Source: Ochotona curzoniae (taxonomy: Eukaryota > Chordata > Mammalia > Lagomorpha > Ochotonidae). From it: DNA of 64,000 nucleotides. This document shows positions 11,098 to 22,205 of this stretch, piece by piece. The DNA is taken from NCBI RefSeq assembly GCF_017591425.1, contig NW_024465885.1, positions 47,301,001 to 47,365,000 on the forward strand, given 5' to 3'. A program made the position numbers and the translations under genes. The notes beneath the pieces were generated by a model. That model was not told the DNA's origin and searched no databases. It worked only from the letters and a program-made list of their open reading frames with translations. Position 1 is the first letter of the stretch, and each line of letters opens with the position of its first letter.

Positions 11098-11310
11098 TGA
11101 CCTGGGGCTGTTAGCTCCCCTTGACCTGGGGCTGTTAGCTCCCCTTGACCCCGGGGCTTTTAGCTCCCCTTGACCCCGGGGCTGTTAGCTCCCCTTGACC
11201 CAGGGCTGTTAGCTCCCCTTGACCCCGGGGCTGTTAGCTCCCCTTGACCCCGGGGCTGTTAGCTCCCCTTGACCCCGGGGCTGTTAGCTCCCCTTGACCC
11301 GGGGCTGCCA
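11098..11310. repeat. 25-bp minisatellite, about 8.5 copies
   Basis: The unit is ttgaccccggggctgttagc plus tcccc. Variants are gacctggggc in the first two units, one gcttttag unit and one cccagggc unit with a single-base loss. It is GC-rich with internal ccccgggg palindromes. Confidence 0.95.
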
Positions 11311-11504
11311 GCATTCCTTGACTTGTAGTCTCATTACTGCAGTCTCTCCCTCCAGTGGCAAGTCAACTTGTCTTGCATTTGTGTTAGCTCTCCCTCTCCC
11401 TTTGTGGGGACATGGTGTTGGCCCTTAGGACCCCCCTTGATGATATAGCATATCACTTCCTCTGTCACTCAGCTGTTCAAGTAAATAAAATCAGTGTTTT
11501 TGTT

Positions 11505-11616
11505 TTTTTAAAGATTTATCTTTATTTTCATTACAAAGTTGGATATACAGAGAGGAGGAGAGACAGAGAGGAAGAGCTTCCATCCTATGATTCACTCCCC
11601 AAGTGACCGCAATGGC
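11505..11616 (-). mobile_element. CSINE 3' fragment
   Basis: Tail complement aaagatttatctttattttcattac, then the gaggaggagagacagagagg and ttcactccccaagtgaccgc blocks. It stops abruptly before the body, as a partial copy. Confidence 0.88.
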
Positions 11617-12214
11617 AGGTCAAGGTCTTCAATAAATCATCCAAGACTGTTTTCCAGATGTGGTCACATGACTAGGTTCTAGAAAATTAGGAGTTTCTTC
11701 AGAGTCACATTTTTCATCTATTGTATGTACTCCAGTAATTTATTTGCCAGAGTAAAATTGCTTTTGACACAGTGACTTAGACAAGTCATAATATACTTTC
11801 AGTTATAGGAGGAATTCATAATATATTTTGTAACTTTCTGTCTTAGCTTGGAGGTCCAAATTTGGGATCAAAATTGGGAGGCTATTCTCACAATCTTTAT
11901 CACCTTACATTTACTTATATCAATAAATTGGAGCTACTTTTCTCTAAGAAATAGAAATTGTTGTTTTAGGTGTAACTCCAGCTGACAGTGTAACTTATCA
12001 GTTATTAAAAATGAATCTAAATTAAGGGAAATGGTATAAGTCTTTGTAACTTATTATTTAGAAATCCAAGAATTTTCATGACCAAAAAAGGAGCAGATTA
12101 CAGAAGAGTAGCATACAATGTACCGACTTTACTTTCTGTGAAATAGCTTGGTAAATCAGTGTTCAAACGATGTTGCTACAGGTGGGCTGTGTATTCCCTG
12201 TTATGTTGTAATGT
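11617..12214. other. AT-rich unassigned sequence
   Basis: No gene, no recognised repeat, no long open frame. Confidence 0.5.
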
Positions 12215-12215
12215 T

Positions 12216-12519
12216 AAAGATTTATTTTTTAAAAAGATTTATTTATTTATTGGAAAGTCAGATAGAGAGGAAGAGAGACAGAGAGGAAGATCTTCCGTCC
12301 AATGATTCACAAGCCAGGATACAGGAACTTCCTTCCTTCCGGGTCTCCCACACGGGTGCAGGGTCCCAAAGCTTTGGGCCGTCCTCAACTGCTTTCCCAG
12401 GCCACAGGCAGGGAGCTGGATGGGAAGTGGAGCTGCTGGGATTGGAACCGGTGCCCATATGGGATCCTGGTGCATTCAAGGAGAGGACTTTAGCTGCTAG
12501 GCCATGCTGCCGGGCCCTA
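12216..12519 (-). mobile_element. CSINE, full length
   Basis: A doubled tail complement (aaagatttattttttaaaaagatttatttatttattgg) is followed by the gatcttccgtccaatgattc block, the canonical body and a head ending ctgccgggccc. Confidence 0.95.
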
Positions 12520-13080
12520 TTATATTGTAATATTGAGCTTGTTTATATGTCATGTTTTGAGTGTGACATTAGCATTTGTTGAGTGGTGTTGGGAGACAGT
12601 GAAGATTCTCCTGATTGAAGTAGGGTTTTTGCAGCCTGGAGTCAGCCAGTAACAGGAATGTGTGTGTTAATACTTGGTTTATTCCTGAACCTGCGTATTA
12701 CTTGTTGTGCTCTAAAAATGGATTCTTGACTTTTATATCTCTAAACATCTGAAGGTACATATTTTGAAGATCTTTTCAGATAGTCCTATTCCTAGTTTCT
12801 TGGGTGTTAAATGTTATTTTAATCTACTGCATTGCTTTGGTGAGGCAAGATTTCTATGTGGGTCTTTTAATTACTGTTGAACTCTTTATGAGCTCTCCAT
12901 ATAAACTTCTGAAGTTACGTTTTGAGGGAAGTACACGTATGTTTTCAAATATTTAACGTCATGTTCCAGGCTCCAGTTCATACTTGACACATTCATTTCC
13001 CGTTTCCCACTTCTAAAATGCAGTAACTGCAAACAGTGTTGACTGTAACTGCTTCTTCTTTGTGCAGTTGTTGCTATTTT
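12520..13080. other. AT-rich unassigned sequence
   Basis: No long open frame and no recognised element. Confidence 0.5.
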
Positions 13081-13081
13081 T

Positions 13082-13364
13082 TTTTAAAGGTTTATTTTTA
13101 TTTGAAAGGCAGATTTTACAGAGAGGAGATATGGAGAGGCCTTGCATCTGCTGATCCACTCCTCAGATTGCTGCAATGGCCAGAGCAGAGCTGATCTGAT
13201 GGGATGCCAGGAGCCAGGAGCTTCTTTGAGGTCTCCCAGGAGGGTACAGGGGCCCAAGCACTTGAGTCTGCTCCGCTGTCTTCTGAGCCCACAAGCAGCT
13301 GGAACCGGAATTGGTGCTGCAGGTGGGGCTTACCAGGCATGCCACTGTATCAGCCCCAGTTGTT
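13082..13364 (-). mobile_element. CSINE, diverged
   Basis: Tail complement ttttaaaggtttatttttatttgaaagg; the body has aggagccaggagcttctttgagg; the head ends atcagcccc. The body differs from the young subfamily (for example gcccacaagcagctgg). Confidence 0.87.
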
Positions 13365-13427
13365 GCCATTTTTTACTGCTTTAAGTTGGGAACTTCAGCT
13401 TCCATTTTTAATATTTATTGCTTTTTT

Positions 13428-13754
13428 TTTTTAAAAAAGATTTTATTTATTTTTATTGGAAAGTCAGATATACATAGAGGAGGAGAGACAGAGAGGAAGA
13501 TCTTCTGTCCGATGATTCATTCCTCAAGTGAGCGCAACGGCTGGAGCTGGGCTGATCCAAAGCTAGGAGCCTCCTCTGCGTCTCCCACACGGTCAGGGTC
13601 CCAAGGCTTTGGGCCGTCCTCAACTGTATTCCCAGGCCACAAGCAGGGAGCTGGATGGGACGTGGGGCAGCTGGGATTAGAACCGGCGCCCATATGGGAT
13701 CCCGGGTACTTGCAAGGTGAGGACTTGAAGCACTAGGTTACCACACTGGGCCCT
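13428..13754 (-). mobile_element. CSINE, full length
   Basis: Tail complement aaaaaagattttatttatttttattggaaag. The body includes ctgtccgatgattcattcc and gcgcccatatgggatcccgg; the head ends cacactgggccct. Well conserved. Confidence 0.95.
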
Positions 13755-13769
13755 GATATTTCTTGATTT

Positions 13770-14400
13770 TAGCACCTGTATTTATAAACCTGAATTTTCT
13801 TCTGGTGTCATTTTTCAATACAAAGTCCATGCTTTTAACATTTCTTGTAGGTCTGCTGGCAAAGGCTTTTATCATGTCTTTAATTCTTGTGTTTGAAGTT
13901 TATTTAACTGATTATGGAATTCTGGATGGATATGTCCTGTTTTTCATCACTTTGTTGCTGGCAATCCATTGCCATCTGGCTTCCACTGTTTCTGATAAGA
14001 TGTCAGTAGTCACGACTGTGTTTTCTTTCTTACATAGATTGTTTTTTCTCTCTTGCTGCTTTAAATATTTGTTCCTTGCTTTGGTTTTAAGCTCTTCACC
14101 TTTGTACCTAGGTGTGGTTATAATCTTAGAGGTTTTTTGTCAGTATTTTTCCACACATTTTTTTGGTTTGTACATGCTAGAAAATTTGATATTTTGCTTA
14201 GGTTTCAGAGGTGTTCATAGTCTTTTTTTTTTTTTCCTCAAACCGAAATTTTATTCTTGATCTATCTTCTAGTCATTTTTCCTCTCTCTTTTCTGTTAAG
14301 TCCACTCAGGGCATTTTTCATTTTAGCTATTATATTTTTCAATTTCAAGTTTTTTGCTGCTTTATCTTTTTCCTGCTGAGATTCTCTATCTTCACATATT
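13770..14400 (-). mobile_element. Ancient L1 (L1M-type) 5' region, antisense
   Basis: The phrase order tttttcatcactttgttgctgg, gccatctggcttccactg, tttctgataagatgtcag, then ttttctctcttgctgcttt and attttagctattatattt matches the complement of the old mammalian L1M 5' UTR as recalled. A 165-codon plus frame (13763-14260) is therefore antisense L1 and not a gene. Confidence 0.65.
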
Positions 14401-14681
14401 AAAGATCATATTTTTCTCCCCACCCCCACAAAGATCATATTTTTGTAAAAAGTTTTTAAGCAGTTTATTATAATTCTGAAACTATAGAATAGTTGGCTTA
14501 AACTTGTTTCAAATCTAACATGTAGTTTAAAGTAACTTTGGTAATCTTTTCCACTCTTCCTCCTTCCCTTAACTGGTCACATTTTTGTTTTCTTTGTGTA
14601 CTAAGGTTTTTTGTTTTTTTTTTTTTTTTTCTTTTTTAAACAACTGATAGCTGCTGGAGTAGTTGGTTGGCTGAGGCATCT

Positions 14682-17600
14682 TCAGCGGTGATAGAATGAT
14701 GTCAGTGTCCTGGGTCAGTGGTGATAGAGTGATGTCAGTGTCCTGGGTCAGCGGTGATAGAGTGATGTCAGTGTCCTGGGTCAGTGGTGATAGAGCACTG
14801 TCAGTGTCCTGGGTCAGCGGTGATAGAGTGATGTCAGTGTCCTGGGTCAGCGGTGATAGAGTGATGTCAGTGTCCTGGGTCAGTGGTGATAGAATGATGT
14901 CAGTGTCCTGGGTCAGTGGTAATAGAGCACTGTCAGTGTCCTGGGTCAGTGGTGATAGAGCACTGTCAGTGTCCTGGGTCAGTGGTGATAGAGTGATGTC
15001 AGTGTCCTGGGTCAGCGGTGATAGAGTGATGTCAGTGTCCTGGGTCAGCGGTGATAGAGCACTGTCAGTGTCCTGGGTCAGCGGTGATAGAGTGATGTCA
15101 GTGTCCTGGGTCAGCGGTGATAGAGTGATGTCAGTGTCCTGGGTCAGTGGTGATAGAGCACTGTCAGTGTCCTGGGTCAGTGGTGATAGAGTGATGTCAG
15201 TGTCCTGGGTCAGCGGTGATAGAGTGATGTCAGTGTCCTGGGTCAGTGGTGATAGAGCACTGTCAGTGTCCTGGGTCAGCGGTGATAGAGTGATGTCAGT
15301 GTCCTGGGTCAGTGGTGATAGAGCACTGTCAGTGTCCTGGGTCAGCGGTGATAGAGCACTGTCAGTGTCCTGGGTCAGTGGTGATAGAGTGATGTCAGTG
15401 TCCTGGGTCAGTGGTGATAGAGTGATGTCAGTGTCCTGGGTCAGTGGTGATAGAGCACTGTCAGTGTCCTGGGTCAGCGGTGATAGAGCACTGTCAGTGT
15501 CCTGGGTCAGTGGTGATAGAGTGATGTCAGTGTCCTGGGTCAGCGGTGATAGAGTGATGTCAGTGTCCTGGGTCAGTGGTGATAGAATGATGTCAGTGTC
15601 CTTGGTCAGCGGTGATAGAGTGAAGTCAGTGTCCTAGGTCAGCGGTGATAGAGCACTGTCAGTGTCCTGGGTCAGTGGTGATAGAGTGATGTCAGTGTCC
15701 TGGGTCAGTGGTGATAGAGTGATGTCAGTGTCCTGGGTCAGCGGTGATAGAGTGATGTCAGTGTCCTGGGTCAGTGGTGATAGAGTGATGTCAGTGTCCT
15801 GGGTCAGTGGTGATAGAGCACTGTCAGTGTCCTGGGTCAGCGGTGATAGAGTGATGTCAGTGTCCTTGGTCAGCGGTGATAGAGTGATGTCAGTGTCCTG
15901 GGTCAGCGGTGATAGAATGATGTCAGTGTCCTGGGTCAGTGGTGATAGAGTGATGTCAGTGTCCTGGGTCAGTGGTGATAGAGCACTGTCAGTGTCCTGG
16001 GTCAGTGGTGATAGAGTGATGTCAGTGTCCTGGGTCAGCGGTGATAGAGTGATGTCAGTGTCCTGGGTCAGCGGTGATAGAGCACTGTCAGTGTCCTGGG
16101 TCAGCGGTGATAGAGTGATGTCAGTGTCCTGGGTCAGCGGTGATAGAGTGATGTCAGTGTCCTGGGTCAGCGGTGATAGAGTGATGTCAGTGTCCTGGGT
16201 CAGCGGTGATAGAGTGATGTCAGTGTCCTGGGTCAGTGGTGATAGAATGATGTCAGTGTCCTGGGTCAGTGGTGATAGAGCACTGTCAGTGTCCTGGGTC
16301 AGTGGTGATAGAGCACTGTCAGTGTCCTGGGTCAGTGGTGATAGAGTGATGTCAGTGTCCTGGGTCAGCGGTGATAGAGTGATGTCAGTGTCCTGGGTCA
16401 GCGGTGATAGAGCACTGTCAGTGTCCTGGGTCAGCGGTGATAGAGTGATGTCAGTGTCCTGGGTCAGTGGTGATAGAGTGATGTCAGTGTCCTGGGTCAG
16501 TGGTGATAGAGTGATGTCAGTGTCCTGGGTCAGTGGTGATAGAGTGATGTCAGTGTCCTGGGTCAGTGGTGATAGAGTGATGTCAGTGTCCTGGGTCAGT
16601 GGTGATAGAGCACTGTCAGTGTCCTGGGTCAGCGGTGATAGAGCACTGTCAGTGTCCTGGGTCAGTGGTGATAGAGTGATGTCAGTGTCCTGGGTCAGCG
16701 GTGATAGAGTGATGTCAGTGTCCTGGGTCAGTGGTGATAGAGCACTGTCAGTGTCCTGGGTCAGCGGTGATAGAGCACTGTCAGTGTCCTGGGTCAGCGG
16801 TGATAGAGTGATGTCAGTGTCCTGGGTCAGTGGTGATAGAATGATGTCAGTGTCCTGGGTCAGCGGTGATAGAGTGATGTCAGTGTCCTGGGTCAGCGGT
16901 GATAGAGCACTGTCAGTGTCCTGGGTCAGTGGTGATAGAGTGATGTCAGTGTCCTGGGTCAGTGGTGATAGAGTGATGTCAGTGTCCTGGGTCAGCGGTG
17001 ATAGAGTGATGTCAGTGTCCTGGGTCAGTGGTGATAGAGCACTGTCAGTGTCCTGGGTCAGCGGTGATAGAGTGATTTCAGTGTCCTGGGTCAGTGGTGA
17101 TAGAGTGATGTCAGTGTCCTGGGTCAGTGGTGATAGAGCACTGTCAGTGTCCTGGGTCAGTGGTGATAGAGCACTGTCAGTGTCCTGGGTCAGTGGTGAT
17201 AGAGCACTGTCAGTGTCCTGGGTCAGTGGTGATAGAGCACTGTCAGTGTCCTGGGTCAGCGGTGATAGAGTGATGTCAGTGTCCTGGGTCAGCGGTGATA
17301 GAGTGATGTCAGTGTCCTGGGTCAGCGGTGATAGAGTGATGTCAGTGTCCTGGGTCAGTGGTGATAGAGTGATGTCAGTGTCCTGGGTCAGTGGTGATAG
17401 AGCACTGTCAGTGTCCTGGGTCAGCGGTGATGGAGCACTGTCAGTGTCCTGGGTCAGTGGTGATAGAGTGATGTCAGTGTCCTGGGTCAGCGGTGATAGA
17501 GTGATGTCAGTGTCCTGGGTCAGCGGTGATAGAGCACTGTCAGTGTCCTGGGTCAGTGGTGATAGAGTGATGTCAGTGTCCTGGGTCAGCGGTGATAGAG

Positions 17601-18588
17601 TGATGTCAGTGTCCTGGGTCAGCGGTGATAGAGCACTGTCAGTGTCCTGGGTCAGCGGTGATAGAGTGATGTCAGTGTCCTGGGTCAGCGGTGATAGAGT
17701 GATGTCAGTGTCCTGGGTCAGTGGTGATAGAGTGATGTCAGTGTCCTGGGTCAGTGGTGATAGAGCACTGTCAGTGTCCTGGGTCAGTGGTGATAGAGCG
17801 ATGTCAGTGTCCTGGGTCAGTGGTGATAGAGCACTGTCAGTGTCCTGGGTCAGTGGTGATAGAGTGATGTCAGCGTCCTGGGTCAGTGGTGATAGAGTGA
17901 TGTCAGCGTCCTGGGTCAGTGGTGATAGAGTGATGTCAGTGTCCTGGGTCAGCGGTGATAGAGTGATGTCAGTGTCCTGGGTCAGCGGTGATAGAGTGAT
18001 GTCAGTGTCCTGGGTCAGCGGTGATAGAGTGATGTCAGTGTCCTGGGTCAGCGGTGATAGAGTGATGTCAGTGTCCTTGGTCAGCGGTGATAGAGTGATG
18101 TCAGTGTCCTGGGTCAGTGGTGATAGAGCACTGTCAGTGTCCTGGGTCAGTGGTGATAGAGCACTGTCAGTGTCCTGGGTCAGTGGTGATAGAGTGATGT
18201 CAGTGTCCTGGGTCAGCGGTGATAGAGTGATGTCAGTGTCTTGGGTCAGTGGTGATAGAGTGATGTCAGTGTCCTGGGTCAGTGGTGATAGAGTGATGTC
18301 AGTGTCCTGGGTCAGTGGTGATAGAGCACTGTCAGTGTCCTGGGTCAGTGGTGATAGAGTGATGTCAGTGTCCTGGGTCAGTGGTGATAGAGCACTGTCA
18401 GTGTCCTGGGTCAGTGGTGATAGAGTGATGTCAGTGTCCTGGGTCAGTGGTGATAGAGCACTGTCAGTGTCCTGGGTCAGTGGTGATAGAATGATGTCAG
18501 TGTCCTGGGTCAGCGGTGATAGAGTGATGTCAGTGACCTGGGTCAGTGGTGATAGAGCACTGTCAGTGTCCTAGGTCAGCGGTGATGA
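14682..18588. repeat. 33-bp minisatellite, 118 units in exact register
   Basis: The unit is gtgtcctgggtcagyggtga followed by tagagtgatgtca or tagagcactgtca. The gtgtcc anchor of the first clear unit is at 14705 and that of the last is at 18566. The difference, 3861, is exactly 117 x 33, so no net length change occurred. There are two main unit types (GTGATG and GCACTG), a C/T choice at CAGYGG, and rare variants: AATGATG, ccttgg, one cctagg near 15633 and one at 18571, and gcgtcc at 17872 and 17905. Because 33 is divisible by 3, plus-strand frames of 313 and 970 codons run through it. They repeat SVSWVSGDR with VM or AL, have no gene structure, and are taken as by-products. Confidence 0.98.
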
Positions 18589-18707
18589 CTGATGTTGGTC
18601 TTAGTAAGACTGAACTGTTGATGAGCTGCTTGTGGAGCCTTAGCTGAGCCATTCCCACCATCCCATATTTTAGACTCTTTACCGCATGGTGTTTTGCGCT
18701 CTCTCTC

Positions 18708-19029
18708 TTTTAAGATTTATTTATTTTTATTGAAAAGTCAGATTTACAGAGAGGAGGAGAGATAGAGAAGGAAGATCTTCCTTCCACTGGTTCACTCCCC
18801 AAATGGCGGCAACAGCAGAACTGAGCTGATCTGAAACCAGGAGCCAGGAGATTCTTTCGGTTTGCCATGCGGGTGCAGGATCCCAAGGCTTTGGGCAGTC
18901 CTCAGTTGCTTTCCCAGGCCATAAGCAGGGAGCTGGATGGTATAGCAGCCGGGACAAACTGGCTCCCATATGACATCCCAGTGCATGCAAGGCGAAGGCT
19001 TTAGTCACTAGGATACCGTGCTGGGCCCA
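18708..19029 (-). mobile_element. CSINE, full length
   Basis: Tail complement tttaagatttatttatttttattg, body with gttcactccccaaatggcgg, and a head ending ccgtgctgggccc. It lies 120 bases after the minisatellite. Confidence 0.94.
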
Positions 19030-19560
19030 AGGTGTATCTTTTGTAGTGATTGTAGTGTCTTGGTAGGCATTGGAAGTTTTGTTGGATACCTTGAAAGAAT
19101 ATAGGCTTGGTTGTTGCCTTTTTGAAGTAATGTGTATAAAATGCTCTGTGTGCCTCCAAGAATGTATCTGATCGGATGAGACCTGACTTTAAACTGGGTC
19201 TTGCTGTGGCCAGGTGTGTTTTAGGCATTGGTTGTGCCGATCTTGCATAGCCCTTCGTCTAAGAGATTTCTATAGTCTTTAAAGAACAGAGGGAATTTTA
19301 AGGAGGTCCATAATAATGGGACTTCTCCCATGATGCTGACCCAGTAGGATATGTGTGGCCATTTATTTTAAGAACTTGGCTCAAGGCACATACACTTAGA
19401 ATAATGCTTGACCAAGTATGTGAGCAAGCTGTGGCGCAATGACCTGGACATAAAGAATTTTTACCTAGCACAAGGTGTGGATGAGATTTTCCACTGCCAC
19501 TCGGTGGGGACTTCAGAAATCCCCTGGCCTGTTCATTCTGTTATTTTTTGTTCTTTCTAT
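19030..19560. other. Unassigned sequence
   Basis: No recognised repeat or gene. Confidence 0.5.
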
Positions 19561-19564
19561 TATT

Positions 19565-19885
19565 ATTTTTTAGATTTACTTATTTTTATTGGAAAGGCAT
19601 ATATGCAGAGAGATGAAAAGACAGGGGGAAAATCTTCCATCTGATGGCTAACTCCCCAAATTGCTGCAATGGCTGGAGCTGAGCAAACCCAAAGCCAGGA
19701 GCCAGGAGTGTCCTCCAGATCTCCTATGTGGGTTCATGGTCCCCAGGCTTTGGGCTGTCCTCTTGCTTTCCACAAGCAGGCCACAAGCAGGGATCTGGAT
19801 GGGAAGTAGAGCAGCCAGGATGAACTGTGCTTTTATGGGGTGCTGGTGCTTGCAGGAAAGGATTGTTAGCCAATTAAGCCATCGC
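19565..19885 (-). mobile_element. CSINE
   Basis: Tail complement tttttagatttacttatttttattgg. A short internal duplication (ccacaagcaggccacaagc) lies near 19770-19788. The head is degraded at ccaattaagccatcg. Confidence 0.88.
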
Positions 19886-19899
19886 ATGTTCTTCTGTCA

Positions 19900-20290
19900 T
19901 TCTCTGCTCTAAGTCTCAGGCGGTCTTCACTGGGTCCTGTGCGCTCTAAGCCTGCATGGTCTTGTGGGGACTCCCTTGTGCCGCGTCACTTGGGGACCTG
20001 TTGTCCTCTTCGCCTGGAGCTCTGCTCCTGCCCGGCGTACCTCAGCAGGCCCGCCGCGCTTTGCCCAGACTGCGGCTGCCTACAGCCTGGGGGATTGTCT
20101 CCAGAGAACAGAACTTGCCACCCTTTCTTCAGGAATTTGAGTTTTGTGCTGCCCTTTGTTCATTATTAAAGCCGTTGCCTCAAATGTTTTGTTCAGTTTT
20201 AGAGTTGTTCACTGTGGGAGAGCCGGTCAGTAGCAGTTGTTTTCCTACATACAGAAGCAGGATGTTTGAGCATTACTGCGTAATACCTGT
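19900..20290 (-). mobile_element. Possible ancient L1 5' fragment, antisense
   Basis: cattattaaagccgttgcctc followed by aaatgttttgttcagttttagagttg resembles a segment of old L1M 5' regions as recalled. The upstream part is GC-richer and unassigned. Confidence 0.35.
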
Positions 20291-21393
20291 TAGGCACACA
20301 GGGCCTTGAAAGGTGTTTGGAAGAATGTAAATATTAATGTGATCAGGGTTCTGAGTAGGCTGGAATAGGATTGTGAAATGAAGTATATGATTTCAAACAT
20401 TCAGTATAAATGAGTGTCCAGCTTCAAAATTCCAAGTTTTTTCCTGCTTTGTGAGAATTCTGCAAAAGTATAAAATTTGAGGCAAAAAGGGGGGACTTGT
20501 GGAGGAGGTGATTGTTATATATTACGTCATCTCCTGAAATCTGAAGCGCTTCAGAACTGAAACTTTGCCCCCGTCTCCCCTGTCTTGAGGCTACATGTCT
20601 AGTGGTTCAGGGGTATGCAGACTTTGTTTAATGTTTACTAAGATCGAGTGTTGTCTACGGTAAATGCTGTGTATGAGCAAGTGGATTTGTTTCCAACTGC
20701 ACGATATTTCACTCGGCGGGTTTGTGCAAATATTCTAAACCCTGAAATGTAGATGCCAGAAGCATGTCGGAGGGGTGAAGGGTGCTCAGCCTGTAATGCT
20801 TTGATGATGGGGCTGTTAAGCACCTGTCAGGCAGGCTGTGTGGCTCCAGTGAGAGCCTTGTCTGTGGTGGGGGTGGGGGTGGGAGGCACAGCAGGGGCAG
20901 GTGGTCGGGGGGCACGTGACCCTGGGGGTGACTGGAGACTGCCACCTGTCAAGTAGTTGCCGTGTTATCTAGTGCCTTTTGTCTTTGATTTTTCCCCCCT
21001 ACACTTACTTTCCTGTAACTTTGTGCTTTTTTCTTGGATTTAGTCCTGTCTTCAAGGCTTTCCTTCTTTGTGGGGCTTGTTTAATGTTTTAATGTTTGAA
21101 AACCTCCGTTCATTATTTCTGAATCTGTTTTGATCAAACAGGCTGGTACTTCCAGATGCTGACCTGCTTAATATTTTCTCCAGTTTTCCTAGTTAGATGT
21201 GCAAATGAGAAGAATTATGAGGTTGGAAAGGTCTACAGAAACTTTCAATTCAGATCTCACTTGCTAAGTTTTGGAAAGGTTATTTCTAACACTCCCACTT
21301 ACTCAGACCTGGTGGTTGCTCTCCTGTCCTTGCTGACCTCAGCGCTGTTTACAGGCAGACATTAGGGTGTTTTTGTTTGTTTTTTTCCCACAC
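20291..21393. other. Single-copy sequence with a G-rich patch
   Basis: No gene is supported. It contains TTACGTCA (20522-20529, one mismatch from a full CRE) and a G-rich run at 20866-20912 next to a CACGTGAC E-box (20913-20920). Confidence 0.5.
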
Positions 21394-21487
21394 TGGACTT
21401 TGAAGTCCATGAGGTGAGGCGCTGTGGATGCTAAATGTCAGCCTGTGTTTCCAGCGCTTGGTACATATTTGTTGAAGAAATGCGTGG
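21394..21487 (+). mobile_element. L2 3' end fragment
   Basis: ctggactttgaagtccatgag ... gtttccagcgcttggtacat followed by atttgttgaagaaatg matches the L2 3' end (gtaagctccatgaggg ... ccccagcgcttagcac ... atatttgttgaatgaatg), with an internal loss. Confidence 0.6.
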
Positions 21488-21918
21488 TGAGTTTAACTCT
21501 GTTCCTGTTGTGACATTGACACAAGTTCAGGGTGTCTTTTGTGCTGTTACGCAAAATTACACAGGTTTAAGTCTGTCCCCCTGTTGAAGTTATTCAAGTG
21601 AGTGCAGATAGATGTGTGCCTGCCCATAAGCGAGCTGTGTGCCCTTGCCCGCGCCCCTGCTGCAGACCCTCCCGTGGCCAGCGCACTGCCCTGCGCACCG
21701 CGCTGCTGCCTTCCCACGTACCTCCTGGGACGTTGTAACTTTTGTGTATGTGCTTCTGTTTTTGCTAAGTGTATGGATTAATACATCTATGGAGCATTAT
21801 AATTTGATGCTAAGTTGAAATGGCATTTATTTTACTTTTATCATGGTTTTGATAGTTGGATCTTTGTTCTTTTGTAAAGCTACCTTGCCTTTGTTGACAT
21901 GGCATCTAAATGTGTGTG
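21488..21918. other. Unassigned sequence
   Basis: Includes a GC-richer patch at 21640-21730 (cgcaccgcgctgctgcc). No gene or clear repeat. Confidence 0.45.
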
Positions 21919-21919
21919 T

Positions 21920-22205
21920 ATTTTATTTCAGAGAGAGTGAGAGTGAGTGTGTGCGAGTGCATGCTAGCTAGCCAGCTGTAGCCAGCTGTCCACTGGTTTA
22001 CTGCCCAAATACCTGCACCAGCCAGGGCTGAGAAGACTCGGAGCCCGTGACTATCCCAGTGTCCCATGTAGGTAACAGAGGCCCAAGCTTGGGCCATCTT
22101 CCACTGCCTTCCCTGGCTGCCTTAGCAGGGAGCTGGCTCTGAGTGGAGCAGCCGGGATCCTAACCGGCACGCATGTGCACTGCCGGCCTCACCCCTGTGC
22201 CGCAC
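21920..22205 (-). mobile_element. Old CSINE, diverged
   Basis: A GA-rich tail region (gagagagtgagagtgagtg), then gcagggagctggctctgagtggagcagccggg and a degraded head (ctgtgccgcactg). Confidence 0.72.

Noticed and set aside
13763..14260. 165-codon hydrophobic plus-strand frame resembling a membrane protein
   Set aside because: It lies inside sequence matching the antisense of an old L1M 5' region. The F-, L- and S-rich composition follows from T-rich DNA.
14682..18588. CRISPR-like array
   Set aside because: Units are contiguous with no unique spacers, and the surroundings are mammalian. It is a minisatellite.
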